From: Ptychodera flava
Taxonomy: Eukaryota; Hemichordata; Enteropneusta; Ptychoderidae
Direction of reading: 5' to 3'
Assembly: GCF_041260155.1 (NCBI RefSeq)
Contig: NC_091945.1
Coordinates: 30,820,296 to 30,884,295, forward strand
Length of the DNA stretch: 64,000 nt
Below the pieces are notes generated by a model that saw nothing but the letters and a program-made list of their open reading frames with translations, ran no database searches and was not told the DNA's origin. Each line of letters opens with the position of its first letter. The stretch's first letter is position 1. Below are positions 1-16,226 of the stretch, one piece after another. The translations under genes and the position numbers were made by a program.

Positions 1-663
1 TGACTTGCATAAACTAATATTGATATGCAAATAAGTTCATATTATGAAAAAAAAAAACATGTAAAACAAGGAAATAAAAGTTTCACAGGAGCATCATATA
101 TTATTGTTATTGATTATTTCCTAATTATTTGAAAGTGAGCCCTTGTACTTGTGATTTTGGGAACAGTCAGGCAGATAACACTGCAAAATGGTTTAGTCTG
201 ATAATACTTCTGAGCACAGACATGCGATCATGGTAATAGTCACAAATTAATTGGATGAACCACAGTTCTGTGAACATGCAACTGAATTTGTATTACTTCC
301 TGGTTACACAATTAGGTCCTTTTTTGTTTTTGCCTACTGCATCTCTGGATGACACATGCTATATAACACTTCTGTCAGGCATAGTCTGCACCTCCCACCA
401 GGCACTGTAGATTACATAACAGTTGAACTTGTGTAACTTTTGGACCTTGGAAAGCGATCGTTTTGCATTGTTGAAACACCAAGTTTGGAAGATGCTTGGA
501 AGGCAAGAATCATATCAGATTATAGTAATATTTGGCAAAGTCCAAACAACAAAATTGAGCTCAAGAATTGTGCGTATCTTTTCACCAGTTCATGGCAATT
601 CACTATCAAATTATAATTTATACGCAATGGATTTCTCTGTTTGCTTTGAGGTTGTATTAAAGT
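1..663. other. AT-rich flank without recognisable gene
   Basis: No exon with credible coding content and splice sites is visible on either strand. A 91-codon open frame at 423-698 has no family resemblance and runs into the neighbouring transposon, so it is not called. The stretch is probably intergenic or intronic sequence of a gene lying to the left. Confidence 0.5.
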
Positions 664-668
664 ATTGT

Positions 669-1555
669 CAGTCCGGGTTATGTCCATATGGAGGATAGTG
701 GGGAAGAGCCAATGGCGTACCGTATATGTAATGAAATTAAGGCAAGAACCAATCACGTACTGTATATGTAACAAGGGTCAAAGGTTACCTTGGTTCACTT
801 TGAAATGTTATGTTCAGATCGCGATATGACCTGACAGATCCACCGATCGAGTGAGACTGTTGGCTACCCGGAAGTATCTTAGCTCCAGTCGATTGGCGAC
901 GTTCTACCGTGTTAAAAAATTGTAAGATTTCTTCAGGAATAGTTTTCTGAGTTTCTTTACCCTTGACCATATTCGACAAAGAGTTATTGGACGTTTTTCG
1001 TTCTCTTTTCCAGCTTTTGGTTAACTTCTCGGCGATTGATCCGGCGCGCGTTTGTCTGAGCGCAGGGTCAATCGTACCGGGAAACGCATGGTGATCGAAA
1101 AATTCGTGCTCCATCGTGCTCCGATGACCGACTAAAACAGTTGACCCATCTTTGCAAAGCTTGAAACATTCTCCATACTGAAGATGGCAAGGTTAAATTG
1201 AAATTTGACCAAAAATAGGCGATATTTGGCGACAAAAAACTTACTGTAGATTTACAAGGGTCAAATACTGATTTCTAGGAGCCGTACCCGGCCAGGAAAT
1301 TCATCCAAATAAGTAATTTTCAATGTACTAACCACTTGTGTCGGTCACCATCTCGGCCGCACTGAACATTGTGCATTACGTCTACATCTAAAAACTACCC
1401 TGTGCTAAAAATAAAGGGCGAAATCAAGCCAAAAAGTTCCAAATTCGTTGCAATGTACGAGCCAAGGTTTGCATGGTTAATATTCATGACGTTGCGGCGG
1501 CAGGTTCGCTGATTGGTCAATCGTAATATCCTCTCTATGGACATAACCCGGACTG
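669..1555. mobile_element. 887-bp TIR DNA transposon (non-autonomous), 5-bp TSD
   Basis: The left end starts CAGTCCGGGTTATGTCCAT at 669 and the same 19 bases are found inverted ending at 1555. Similarity continues imperfectly for about 32 bp on each side (an A/T-GGAGGATA segment). The element is flanked by ATTGT at 664-668 and again at 1556-1560, a 5-bp target-site duplication, so the ends are exact. The interior is less AT-rich than its surroundings and contains a coding-like exon on the minus strand (see 792-1114). A 5-bp duplication does not fit hAT (8), Tc1/mariner (TA) or PIF/Harbinger (3); the superfamily is therefore left open. Confidence 0.8.
792..1114 (-). CDS. Coding-like first exon inside the TIR transposon, product unknown
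   Basis: On the minus strand an ATG at 1114 opens a frame of about 108 codons that ends at a consensus donor, CCAAG|gtaacc, near 791. The protein begins MEHEFFDHHAFPG and is rich in basic and serine/threonine residues in the middle (KSWKRERKTSNN) followed by an amphipathic stretch (PEEILQFFNTVERRQ). Codon use is varied and looks protein-like, and the composition differs from the flanks. I do not recognise the family. Because it lies wholly between the terminal inverted repeats it is either the first exon of the transposon's own protein, left after internal deletion, or a host exon captured by the element. No downstream exon is visible within the element. Confidence 0.45.
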
Positions 1556-2096
1556 ATTGTATCTCCTTGATAGGATATACTGTCATCAAATTTATCCTAC
1601 CAAGTTCATATGTCACTGTCAGGCCAAGTCGGTTAAAATGAGTGTGGCATCGTATGTTGCATTTTATCAAAAACTTGAACATGTGAACTTGAGAAAATGC
1701 ACATCAAAATACCTTTTTTTGCATAACATTTCATTCAGTATACGTTAGTATGAGAAATCCACCAGTTAATATTACCTATTTGAACTGTTAAATAAACTGA
1801 AAACTAACTGACACTTCAAACTCTGTTTCCCTTTAAACTAGTATTATAGGGATCATCTAAGGGGAGAACCATTTGATTTGGGGGGGGGGTATGGAGGAAA
1901 TGGGTATGGGAGCAAATTTTTTTTTCCTGTCACAGTGACAGCAATTTTTTTTTTCTACTGTCAGAGCTGCATCATTTTTTTTTTCCAAATGGAGTAGCAA
2001 TGCAAATTTTTTTTTCTTTGTCATCAAGTTTGTGATGCGTTGTATATAAGGGAGCCGTCATTATTTACGGCCTGAAACTCAGAAATTTCAAGTGAC

Positions 2097-2098
<2 letters not shown>

Positions 2099-2128
<30 letters not shown>
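2099..2128. repeat. Poly-C tract (30 bp)
   Basis: An uninterrupted run of about 30 C on the plus strand inside the 1860-3949 element. Length is likely to be unstable and may be wrong in the assembly. Confidence 0.9.
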
Positions 2129-2131
<3 letters not shown>

Positions 2132-2462
2132 CAACCATGATGAATTTGAGTAACTCCCCTCTCTAACTCTGAAATTTTGACTGATCCCCCACTTAGAAAA
2201 GTTAAATACAAATACATGTATTTGTAAAATTTACAAAATACAGCAACAGTAAAGACCTTTGAAATCCGGATGTACTCTGCTAGACTATCATCAGTTATCT
2301 CATGATGGTTCAAAAAAGGTGAACCCATCAAAATGAAATTGCAAGTCACAATAAAATAAAGATATAAAAGCTCACGCAGTATGTAACCATACTGTATATT
2401 GTTTAATTTGGATGGGTATTATGACAGAGTTTTCACTAGGATATCTGACCGGGCAGAATTTG

Positions 2463-3290
2463 AAAGTACAGGGGGAGAACACGTGAGAGGCTTAGGGGGA
2501 AAGTGTCACAGGGGCTTTCCCCTATCTTGCATGGAAAGTTTAAGATATTGATGTGTGCAATGGTGCAGTCTGGTGCGATCTGAGAGGTGTTTTTAAATTT
2601 TTTTACTAAGTGAAACTGTTAGAACACCCCAAGGGGGAGAGCACGAGAGGGGGTTTCCCCCTCTCGTATTGGAAATTTTGGGAATTGATGTGTTTAATGG
2701 TGCAATCTGAGAGGAATTTCAGGTTATTTTGCATTTGGTAAAACTGTTTGAAAATGACATTGAACACTGCAATATTTTTTTACATTTTATGCATGATCAG
2801 TGTTTGTGTCACAATATTTAACAACCAAACAATGACAATACAATTTGTGAAAAACAGTTCTGTTTGCCAGAGACTGAAGATAAATAAATATACAGGAACG
2901 GAAAATCTGTGACCTTCTTGTGTCATTTCTCCAGCTGCCAGCTTCTAATGAAAAGCATGAATATGGTATGTTTAACTGTCAAAATGGTCATTGAACTGAG
3001 GTAAATGAAAACATGTTTCTGTGATAATAAAGGATGAATTCACAACAGTTCAGTTTTGTCCTAGATCATGTGAAAATTTTGAGAAATTGATGTGCGCCAC
3101 GGTGCAGTGTAGTGCAATCCGATAGGTATTTTAAATTTGTCTTTTACCAGTAACACTGTTAGAAGACCCAAGGGGGGAGAGCACCAGAGGGGGGTGCCCC
3201 CCTCTCGCATTGAAAATTTTGAGAAATGGATGTGTGCAATGGTGCAATCTCAGATGTGTTTCAATTTATTTCGCCAAAAAAAATTGAGTA
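2463..3290. repeat. Diverged repeat module with C/G-rich hairpin (about four copies)
   Basis: Modules starting near 2463, 2629, 3062 and 3167 share the order: a GGGGGAGAGCA hairpin ending CCCCCTCTCG, then GAAAATTTTGAGAAATTGATGTGTGCAATGG-like sequence (variable), then GTGCAATCTGAGAG and a T-rich tail ending in ACTGTTAGAA. The copy near 3062 lacks the hairpin. They account for the middle of the 2.1-kb element and explain why short frames appear here on both strands. Confidence 0.55.
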
Positions 3291-3949
3291 ACCCCGTCCC
3301 CCCTTCTTCCTCTCCACATTTTGAGTAACGCCCCCTGAAGTTTTCAATTTTTTTAGTGACCCCTCTCCTTGTATTTCATTACATTTGTTGTTCGTCAATT
3401 TTTCATAGTCAACTTGTACATCTTCCTAATATATTTATATTGAGAGAATAATATATTGATTTTAACACTAGTTTATTGACTCCTGTCTTGTGTTTTAACA
3501 TTTTCACAATTTACAGAAGTCAAAAAGTCCCCTTAGATAGTGCCTATGCCATTGAGATATTGCAACAGAAATCCTGAAATATGATTTCTTGGGTCAGGAA
3601 AGGGAAGGAAAACATTGAGTGCACTGAGGTGTAAGTAGACCTATGTAGTGCATGCTTATATCATAAGTGCTGGGAAAAAACATAAGAATTGCTTGTGGTA
3701 AAAACATTTGCGCCGCCTATGGCGGCGCGCTGGCAAAGAATACATGAGAATAGGGTTTCCAAATTTTGCTAATTTCTGGTGCATTGTGACAATTTTTTTT
3801 TTCACTTCTGTCTGTTATGACAATTTTTTTTTCTCAGGCCATGGCAGGATCAATTTTTTTTTTCTTCTATCTCACCTGGCGACAATTTTTTTTTCTCAAA
3901 ATCCTCCATAACCCCCCCCCCCCCCCCCGAAATCAAATGGTGTTCCCCT

Positions 3950-6900
3950 AACCAAATGAAGATAAGATTGTACAAGGATTCCTGGTAAAAATGTTACAGT
4001 TGAGGATTTATCCTGGTGGTAAAGGTACTTTTCATTATCAGTAATTTCCTATACTGTTGATTTGGATATCACTGGACATTCATTGTTTGCACATAGTAAT
4101 TACCATAATACCATCTTTTGATTGACAAGATCTTGTCAATAGATTGACTAGTTTCACTGAATGAGTTATCTGAAGTTGGAAATGCATCTGATGAACATGC
4201 CTGGCCATGGGTTTCCACACTGTCAGTGTTGTGTGGATTTCCTCCACATAAAAATGTTTGCTGCTAGTGTTCTAAGCCTTCATGAAATATTACATTACCT
4301 TTTACCTGATTTCAATAATGATAATACAACCAATTTATGCATTTACTTCGTCAAGACATATAGGACAACCCATGTGCCACAGAGAAAATTGCACCAAACA
4401 GTTTTGGGTAAACATTTTTGTACTTTATAAAGCACTCTGAAAGGTCATTCCATATCATCATAATACAAACGTTGGAACAAAACATTCACAAAAGTTGCTG
4501 CATTTTTCACATTCTGTATGACTTATTTAAGATGCTAGGAATAGCAGAGACACATCAGTAACATTCTGACACTGCCATGAGTTGAAAAGCAAGTAATAAG
4601 TCAACAAGGAGGAGAACGGGAATGATCTAAGAAAGAAGGAATTTTCTTGGGTAAACAGACAAGTCTAAAGTTGCCTGTAACAGGAAGCAGGGAAATTAAT
4701 TTTCTGTTTAATACATTATTTTCCTTCTACTGGTCAGTATTGAAGCAGCTCTTACAGTGACACCGCAATAAATTACATTGTTTACTATTGGTAGATACAA
4801 GCTACATGTACCCAACAATTTTCTGAGAAACTTCCTGCCTGCTATTCAGTGGACAAAAACATTTTCTTGTTTCTAGAGTCTTCTTGCTGAATTTACTTTG
4901 TCAAGACAGGAAAATGTAAGCATGGTTGTAACTGGTATTTCCACTGCATATCAGACAAAAAAATTGGTGTGTTACTCATCCTAGGTCTCTTACAAAAGTG
5001 ATATGGATTTTTTTATGTTTGATTTTTTTTGGAAATCACAAGATTAAACAATGTAAGCGTAAAACAGGAATGTTAACATGCAACAACAATTCTGACATAC
5101 AGCATGATGGGTAGACTGGCCCCCGTCACTAAATTTTGCTCAACAGCAGTTACTGATTGGCCAAGCACAACGTTCACCCCGCGATCTATACATACAGTCT
5201 GCTGAAGGTTATTGCTCAGTTTATTGTGTTTTGATATTTACATGCCAACAGACTTGGAGCAAGTCTACATGATGGGTAAAAGTCTTCATGTATCTGATCC
5301 TACAATCAGATACAAACAATTATGAGTTGCGTAGTAATTTTTTACACTGAATTATCTTTTTCAAAGTGATGCATGTAAAAAGGACACTACTGGTCTAGAC
5401 TGACACACTAGAAAGAGAAAGAAGACCTTTCCTTTTTCATCTAACACAAACAAATGCTGTTTGAAGACAGCATGACACACAAAAATATGCAATAAGTCAG
5501 AAGGAAATCATGAATATTCAGTGATGTCAAAGAAGACTTGTAGCTATGATTTTATCCCTTGTATCCTACTTTGTCAACTATCATCTGCAATGTATTGGTC
5601 TGCTTACCCTAGGGGCAAGCTGAAAAACAATTTTGTCTTCTGCTTTGATACATAAGTATGTATTGAAAGTATGAATGCATGTTGGGACAGAAATGTCACT
5701 TGTTCGGATGGCTATTGAATGTGTAGTTTCCTGAAGGGTATATATCTGCATGGATGCATACCAGGTAACTTTGGAGTGGCATGAAAGAACTTAACTGTGG
5801 TACAAAAGAATTTTTGGTACCATCTTGAGTCACTGCCTATTTTTTCACTTCCATTTTGTTAACTGTACACACAGGTGCTAGGTATATGTAGGCTCCTTGT
5901 AAGGTTTTTCTGATGTATAGCTTTAGTGGTCACTCATGCTTAGCCATTCACACAAACGTGGACATTTGTCAATCCATCTATCAAAATAAATCATCGGTAG
6001 AACATCTGTCCAATATTTAAAGTTTTCTGCTTAATGTAAATACATTTATTGCTACCACATGTGGTTTAACTAAAAATCAAAGGTATTGAACAAACCAAAG
6101 GTCATGTATAGCAATGATTTTGGGGGGCTTGTAGGTGTTTCTGCTGGTAATAGTGCTTCACAAATGTTTGCATCTGACAACATAATTTCTCTTGAGGAAG
6201 TTATCCTACAGAATTTTATCAACTGTGTGAACTGAGAAATTTCAACAAATGCTTTGATTTCTGTTATGTAAATATCATTGGAATTGCCACAGTAAGATTT
6301 TCCGTTTCTGTTCTACAAAATTTAACTTTCTTTTGCAAGTGATTATTTTCTCATTCTCTCTATTTCTTTTTATGTTTTTGATCATCTCAGTGTTATTTTT
6401 CTTTTTGTCTGCACATTGTCTGAAATAAATTTCAATATATTGATTGACGTTGTGCTTCCAACCCCACAATCGCAGCATTCACGAGTCTGTTGTCGAATGC
6501 ATCTTTTTTATAGTACATACATTAATATTGTGAAAATATCAAATTTAATTTGACAACTATGCGTCAATATTCTGCACAGGGAAGCAAACGCCAATATGTA
6601 TGGATTCCTTTCGAAGTACCCGTTCTCAGATTATGCAACACAACAGCCTGAAAACGGCTTTACGCATGTACCCATTCTTTCTCCCACTCTTATGATCTCG
6701 CTCAAGCTTTCACTTGTAAAAACAACCGATACAATATATCTTATTGATATACAGTTCACTGAAAAGAATCTTGTGTTTCATAAAGGAAGCCATGTTACCA
6801 AGAGGACGTCAACGGAGACCCTACCTTTGAGCTCAGTATCAGAAAGCTATGTATGTATGTCACCGTCGGCAGAGTCAAACAGAAACCTGGTGGAACGCAG

Positions 6901-6970
6901 ACACGGGTCCAAAAAAATCCACTCAGAACAGCAATGTTGTTGTTTTACAGAACCGGGGAGCGATTCCATA
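3950..6970. other. AT-rich non-coding stretch, nothing recognised
   Basis: About 3 kb with no exon that I can support. If the candidate minus-strand first exon at 6978-7008 is real, this is its first intron. One weak minus-strand acceptor-plus-frame near 5410 closes after some 16 codons and is not called. Confidence 0.4.
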
Positions 6971-6977
6971 ATCTTAC

Positions 6978-7008
6978 CTTGTTTCGATTTATCCTTCTCT
7001 GATGACAT
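6978..7008 (-). CDS. Candidate first coding exon of an unidentified minus-strand gene
   Basis: Minus-strand ATG at 7008 in an acceptable context (AGAAATGT) encodes MSSEKDKSKQ and reaches a strong donor, CAAG|gtaagat, at 6977. Ten codons plus one base are too few to identify a family, and I found no convincing next exon further left in the window. It lies back-to-back with a plus-strand exon candidate about 100 bp away, which would fit a shared promoter with pirin. It may be chance. Confidence 0.3.
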
Positions 7009-7133
7009 TTCTTGTTATTCTCGCTGCAGTAGCTGAAAGTTCAACAAAATATGTGCGCGAAACCTTGTCCCTTGATTTATACACTTGCCGAGCTTTGTCG
7101 CAGGAATACCTATAACAAATACAACCATCTCAC
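7009..7133. promoter_or_regulatory. Possible bidirectional promoter
   Basis: The 125-bp gap between two outward-facing exon candidates (minus-strand ATG at 7008, plus-strand exon ending in donor AAAG|gtgaga at 7193) is less AT-rich than the surroundings and contains CpG dinucleotides (GTGCGCGAAAC, CACGTGACGCC with an E-box-like CACGTG). The inference rests only on exon arrangement and composition. Confidence 0.25.
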
Positions 7134-10100
7134 GTGACGCCTTGTCATGACACCATGAGCTATACCAAATATTTCAGAGGGTTGATACCAAAGGTGAGAC
7201 AAGAAAAAGTTAGTAAACAGAGAGAAAACGTGTCTATTAAAGAAAACATGAGATATGACACATCTAGTTTAATATATTTACATAGTAATGAATGCATTTT
7301 TAAGTATTATATGTCAAACATTTATGCTATTCCTGTTTCATTCGTTCCTTGAATAAAATGATTTCGTCCATTTATATAGCGCCGCTTACGATAGCTATGA
7401 GAAAACTGTGTCAACAAGATTCGTCATGATGAGGTGGTGGGCTGGTCAGGTGAGTGTTTGTAAACTCTGACGAAACAGTTTGCGGATGTAAAACGATTTG
7501 GCCAACGAAAATCCATTCCTATTCTCATGAGATTGTCAAATTTACACTACAAGAAAAGATGAAATGGCTATCTCTCGCTGGCTTCATATGATGTGATAGG
7601 CTGTAGTGTAGACACAAACGGTACTGTACAGTGTACGAGTTCCTGGCAGTGAAAGCTATTCCTGACATGATAAGCAGGATCCATCGCTTACGTAATGCAG
7701 TAGCATGACAAATGTGCAATATTCAATTTTATGATTGGATCGATGCAATGCGTCGATAAACAACTTTAATAATACTATCGGCATTGCGTCGTCACTTGAA
7801 TTGACTGCAATCGTTGAGGTAAAAAATTATTTATGTTGAATGGCCAAACTGAAAAAAACTCCATGGTCCTCCTATAACTGAACTTTATACAGGGCTCGAT
7901 AAATTCAATGTTTTTGTGGTAGTCACAGTGAACAACCATTTCTGAAAAATTGTATTCAAAAGAAAACATCCAGTAGTCTGCTTTTAGGAACTATTAGGAA
8001 CTATTTTAGGGCTATTAAATTTTAAATTATATCATTTACTATGTCGGCAAACAAATAATAAATGTCGTAATATCATCTGTCCTGCTCTCCATCCAGTCAG
8101 CTCGGCAACACACTGACACTAGTGACAGTGCATGAAAGCACTTTTGACCTGAAATGTATAAAACTGCTGACAGTGTAAAACAAATGAGAGACAACAGATA
8201 TACAATCCCCTTGTCTGCTCTCTACATTATCATCCTCGATAGCCAAAGAAGATTTAGCATGAATAAATTACAGTTGATGATTAATCGATCATTATTGATC
8301 AAATTTTACCAGGTTGAGACATGTTCACTGACTATTGTTTTGAAAAGTCTAAAAGTGTGCATGGAGCCAACACCCAGGGGCCGACACACACGCCATACAC
8401 AGCATGACACGTGAATTATAAGTGGTAGTTCTAGGGGACACTTGTTTGGAAATTAGTAGTTCCAAGGTTTCAAGTTCCGATATTGTAAATTTTATATACC
8501 AAGTTCAAGTTTTCTCCAATTTCTACAGTACCCAGTATTTTGTCCCTTGCTATATTATCCTTTGGCGATATAACATACATCTAATACCTGGTCATGAGGG
8601 CTATAGGGTCATGCATTACTAGAAACACATCGTTATTCCCCGAGGGTGTGGGCTGAAGGATATAGCGATGTGTTTCTGGTAATGGGCACTGCCACGAGGG
8701 ATATGAACAGGTGCCATAGCCCAAATAAAGACCAGGTTATAGGTGTTTTATAACACGCCGCATGTTCATGTTGTTTTATGTTATAGTTCTTAATGAGGTT
8801 TGATATTATGCAACAATCCATTGTGACAAGTTTACTTGGCGATTTTTCACAGTACTGAGTAACAGTAATTTACTAATTTTTTCACAAAAATATTCCAAGC
8901 ACACCTAGCAACGTCCTTGGTTGCACTTGAATCTTTGTAGTTGATGAGTTGTTCAAGGTCCTACACTGTTGGAATGGAAAATCTTACTGATTTAGAGAGA
9001 GGCTTGGCCGAGTCGCTCATGATCCAGGGGGCTCATGATGTTCAAGTCACCTGCCATTGTTTCAAAGCTGCAGACAATACTACACATATGGTCACATTCA
9101 CCAGGTACTTTTGGCCAAAAACTAAATCCCTAGGGAAATAGTCTTGTAAAAATACCCTCTGGCATCACTTTTGTTGATTCAATGGGGACTAGACATGTCT
9201 ATTTTTTCACCAATTCTGGTGAATCACAACACGGAATGAGCATGTGGCATGTTATATGTTTATTATTAAACAACTACATCTGTAAACCAGTAGAGTTTCA
9301 GCAAAAGTTAAATTTCAGTATCAGTGGACATAGGGAACGATAACATTGTTATAGAATCCAGTAACTTTGAGCTATGTTGTTATATGCTATTTGACCTTTG
9401 ACCTCAACATTTTCATGTAAACATAGGGACAACAAGGTATGATTCACAATTTAAAAAAATGTACATCGAATGGTCACAAAGTCAGGAAGTCAATGATGGC
9501 AAGTAAACAGCTTTGAATTTAATGATTCTACTGAACTACAGTTTCTTCATGTTACAATCCATTTTGTGTATTTAATTTTTGTTCTCTTACACTTAGTGGA
9601 TGCACTGAACACGTTCCTAGTGTGCATGTCATTACATGTCACATTATAGTACCAGGCATTCTAAACACTATAATTGTCCAATTTTTCTCATAAAATTTGA
9701 CTAAAAAAGGCATATTTTAATAAGGTTCACAAAATACCAGGGATTTATGTCCCTGTACATTGTGTGCTTTTGGTATTGTCCTACACGTCTCGAACAAAAC
9801 CTCTGCCATATGATGTACTCAGACATAAATCCTTGTATTCTGTGAATAACCATGCATTATTGAATTTTCATTTTGACTTGATTTCATTCATCAATGATAT
9901 CAATTACTTCACCTGACATATACAAGCATAGCATTATCGAACCAAATACTCTCACAGTTTCAACTCCACTAGTAAATTTGAGAGCAGACCACACAAATGT
10001 AAACAAATACATCCCATAAATCACCAGAAGATACATTAACTGTATTTATAGTTGGAATATTTTTCAATAGAAATATCTCCATTTTATCATCTACATTCCA

Positions 10101-10180
10101 TGCTGAAAACCATAAAAAAGACAACTGAGGTTGTAAAGTTTTCTATTATGTCCCCATCAAAACTTTGAATTTCATTTCAG
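7134..10180 (+). other. Upstream region of pirin, with candidate 5' UTR exons
   Basis: Two short plus-strand segments end at good donors: 7193 (CCAAAG|gtgaga) and 7450 (GGTCAG|gtgagt). Spliced to the acceptor at 10180 neither supplies an in-frame ATG without a stop, so if used they are non-coding leaders of pirin. The rest is AT-rich intron-like sequence with a foldback hairpin at 8614-8684. Confidence 0.3.
8614..8684. repeat. Perfect-arm hairpin (19-bp stem)
   Basis: CATTACTAGAAACACATCG at 8614-8632 is matched by CGATGTGTTTCTGGTAATG at 8666-8684 with one mismatch, around a 33-base loop. Weaker symmetry (CCTGGTC and GGGCTAT blocks) extends outward to about 8585-8735, so this is probably a small foldback element rather than an RNA gene. 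Confidence 0.6.
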
Positions 10181-10186
10181 AATTGA

Positions 10187-10219
10187 ATGGTCCGTATACA
10201 GACATCTTTACTGTTCTGA
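10187..10219 (+). promoter_or_regulatory. Upstream ORF in the pirin leader exon
   Basis: Acceptor TTTCATTTCAG at 10180 starts the exon that carries the pirin start. Before the pirin ATG there is a separate ATG at 10187 giving a 10-codon frame that stops at 10219, 58 bases before the pirin ATG at 10278. If the exon is transcribed as predicted, this uORF could reduce pirin translation. Confidence 0.4.
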
Positions 10220-10277
10220 GTTGCTCAGAATAGAACCATTCCTGAAACAGGCTTTGTCGGGAATCACCATAACAACC

Positions 10278-16226
<5,949 letters not shown>

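Larger units (their letters stand above)
1860..3949. mobile_element. 2.1-kb inverted-repeat element with G-tract and T-tract arrays
   Basis: The left end reads AGGGGAGAACCATTTGATTT from 1860, followed by a G-run and TATGGAGGA; the right end, read on the minus strand from 3949, is AGGGGAACACCATTTGATTT followed by a G-run and TTATGGAGGA. Inside each end sit four T-tracts of 9-10 bases (about 1916-2015 and 3791-3893). The central part holds diverged repeats of a module containing a GGGGGAGAGCACGAGAG / CTCTCG hairpin (copies near 2463, 2629, 3062 and 3167) and a C-run at 2099-2128. No transposase-like frame is seen. A TA target duplication is possible on the left but not matched on the right. Confidence 0.6.

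Noticed and set aside
6596-7036. 146-codon plus-strand frame
   Set aside because: No family resemblance and poor protein character; it overlaps a more convincing minus-strand exon with a consensus donor.
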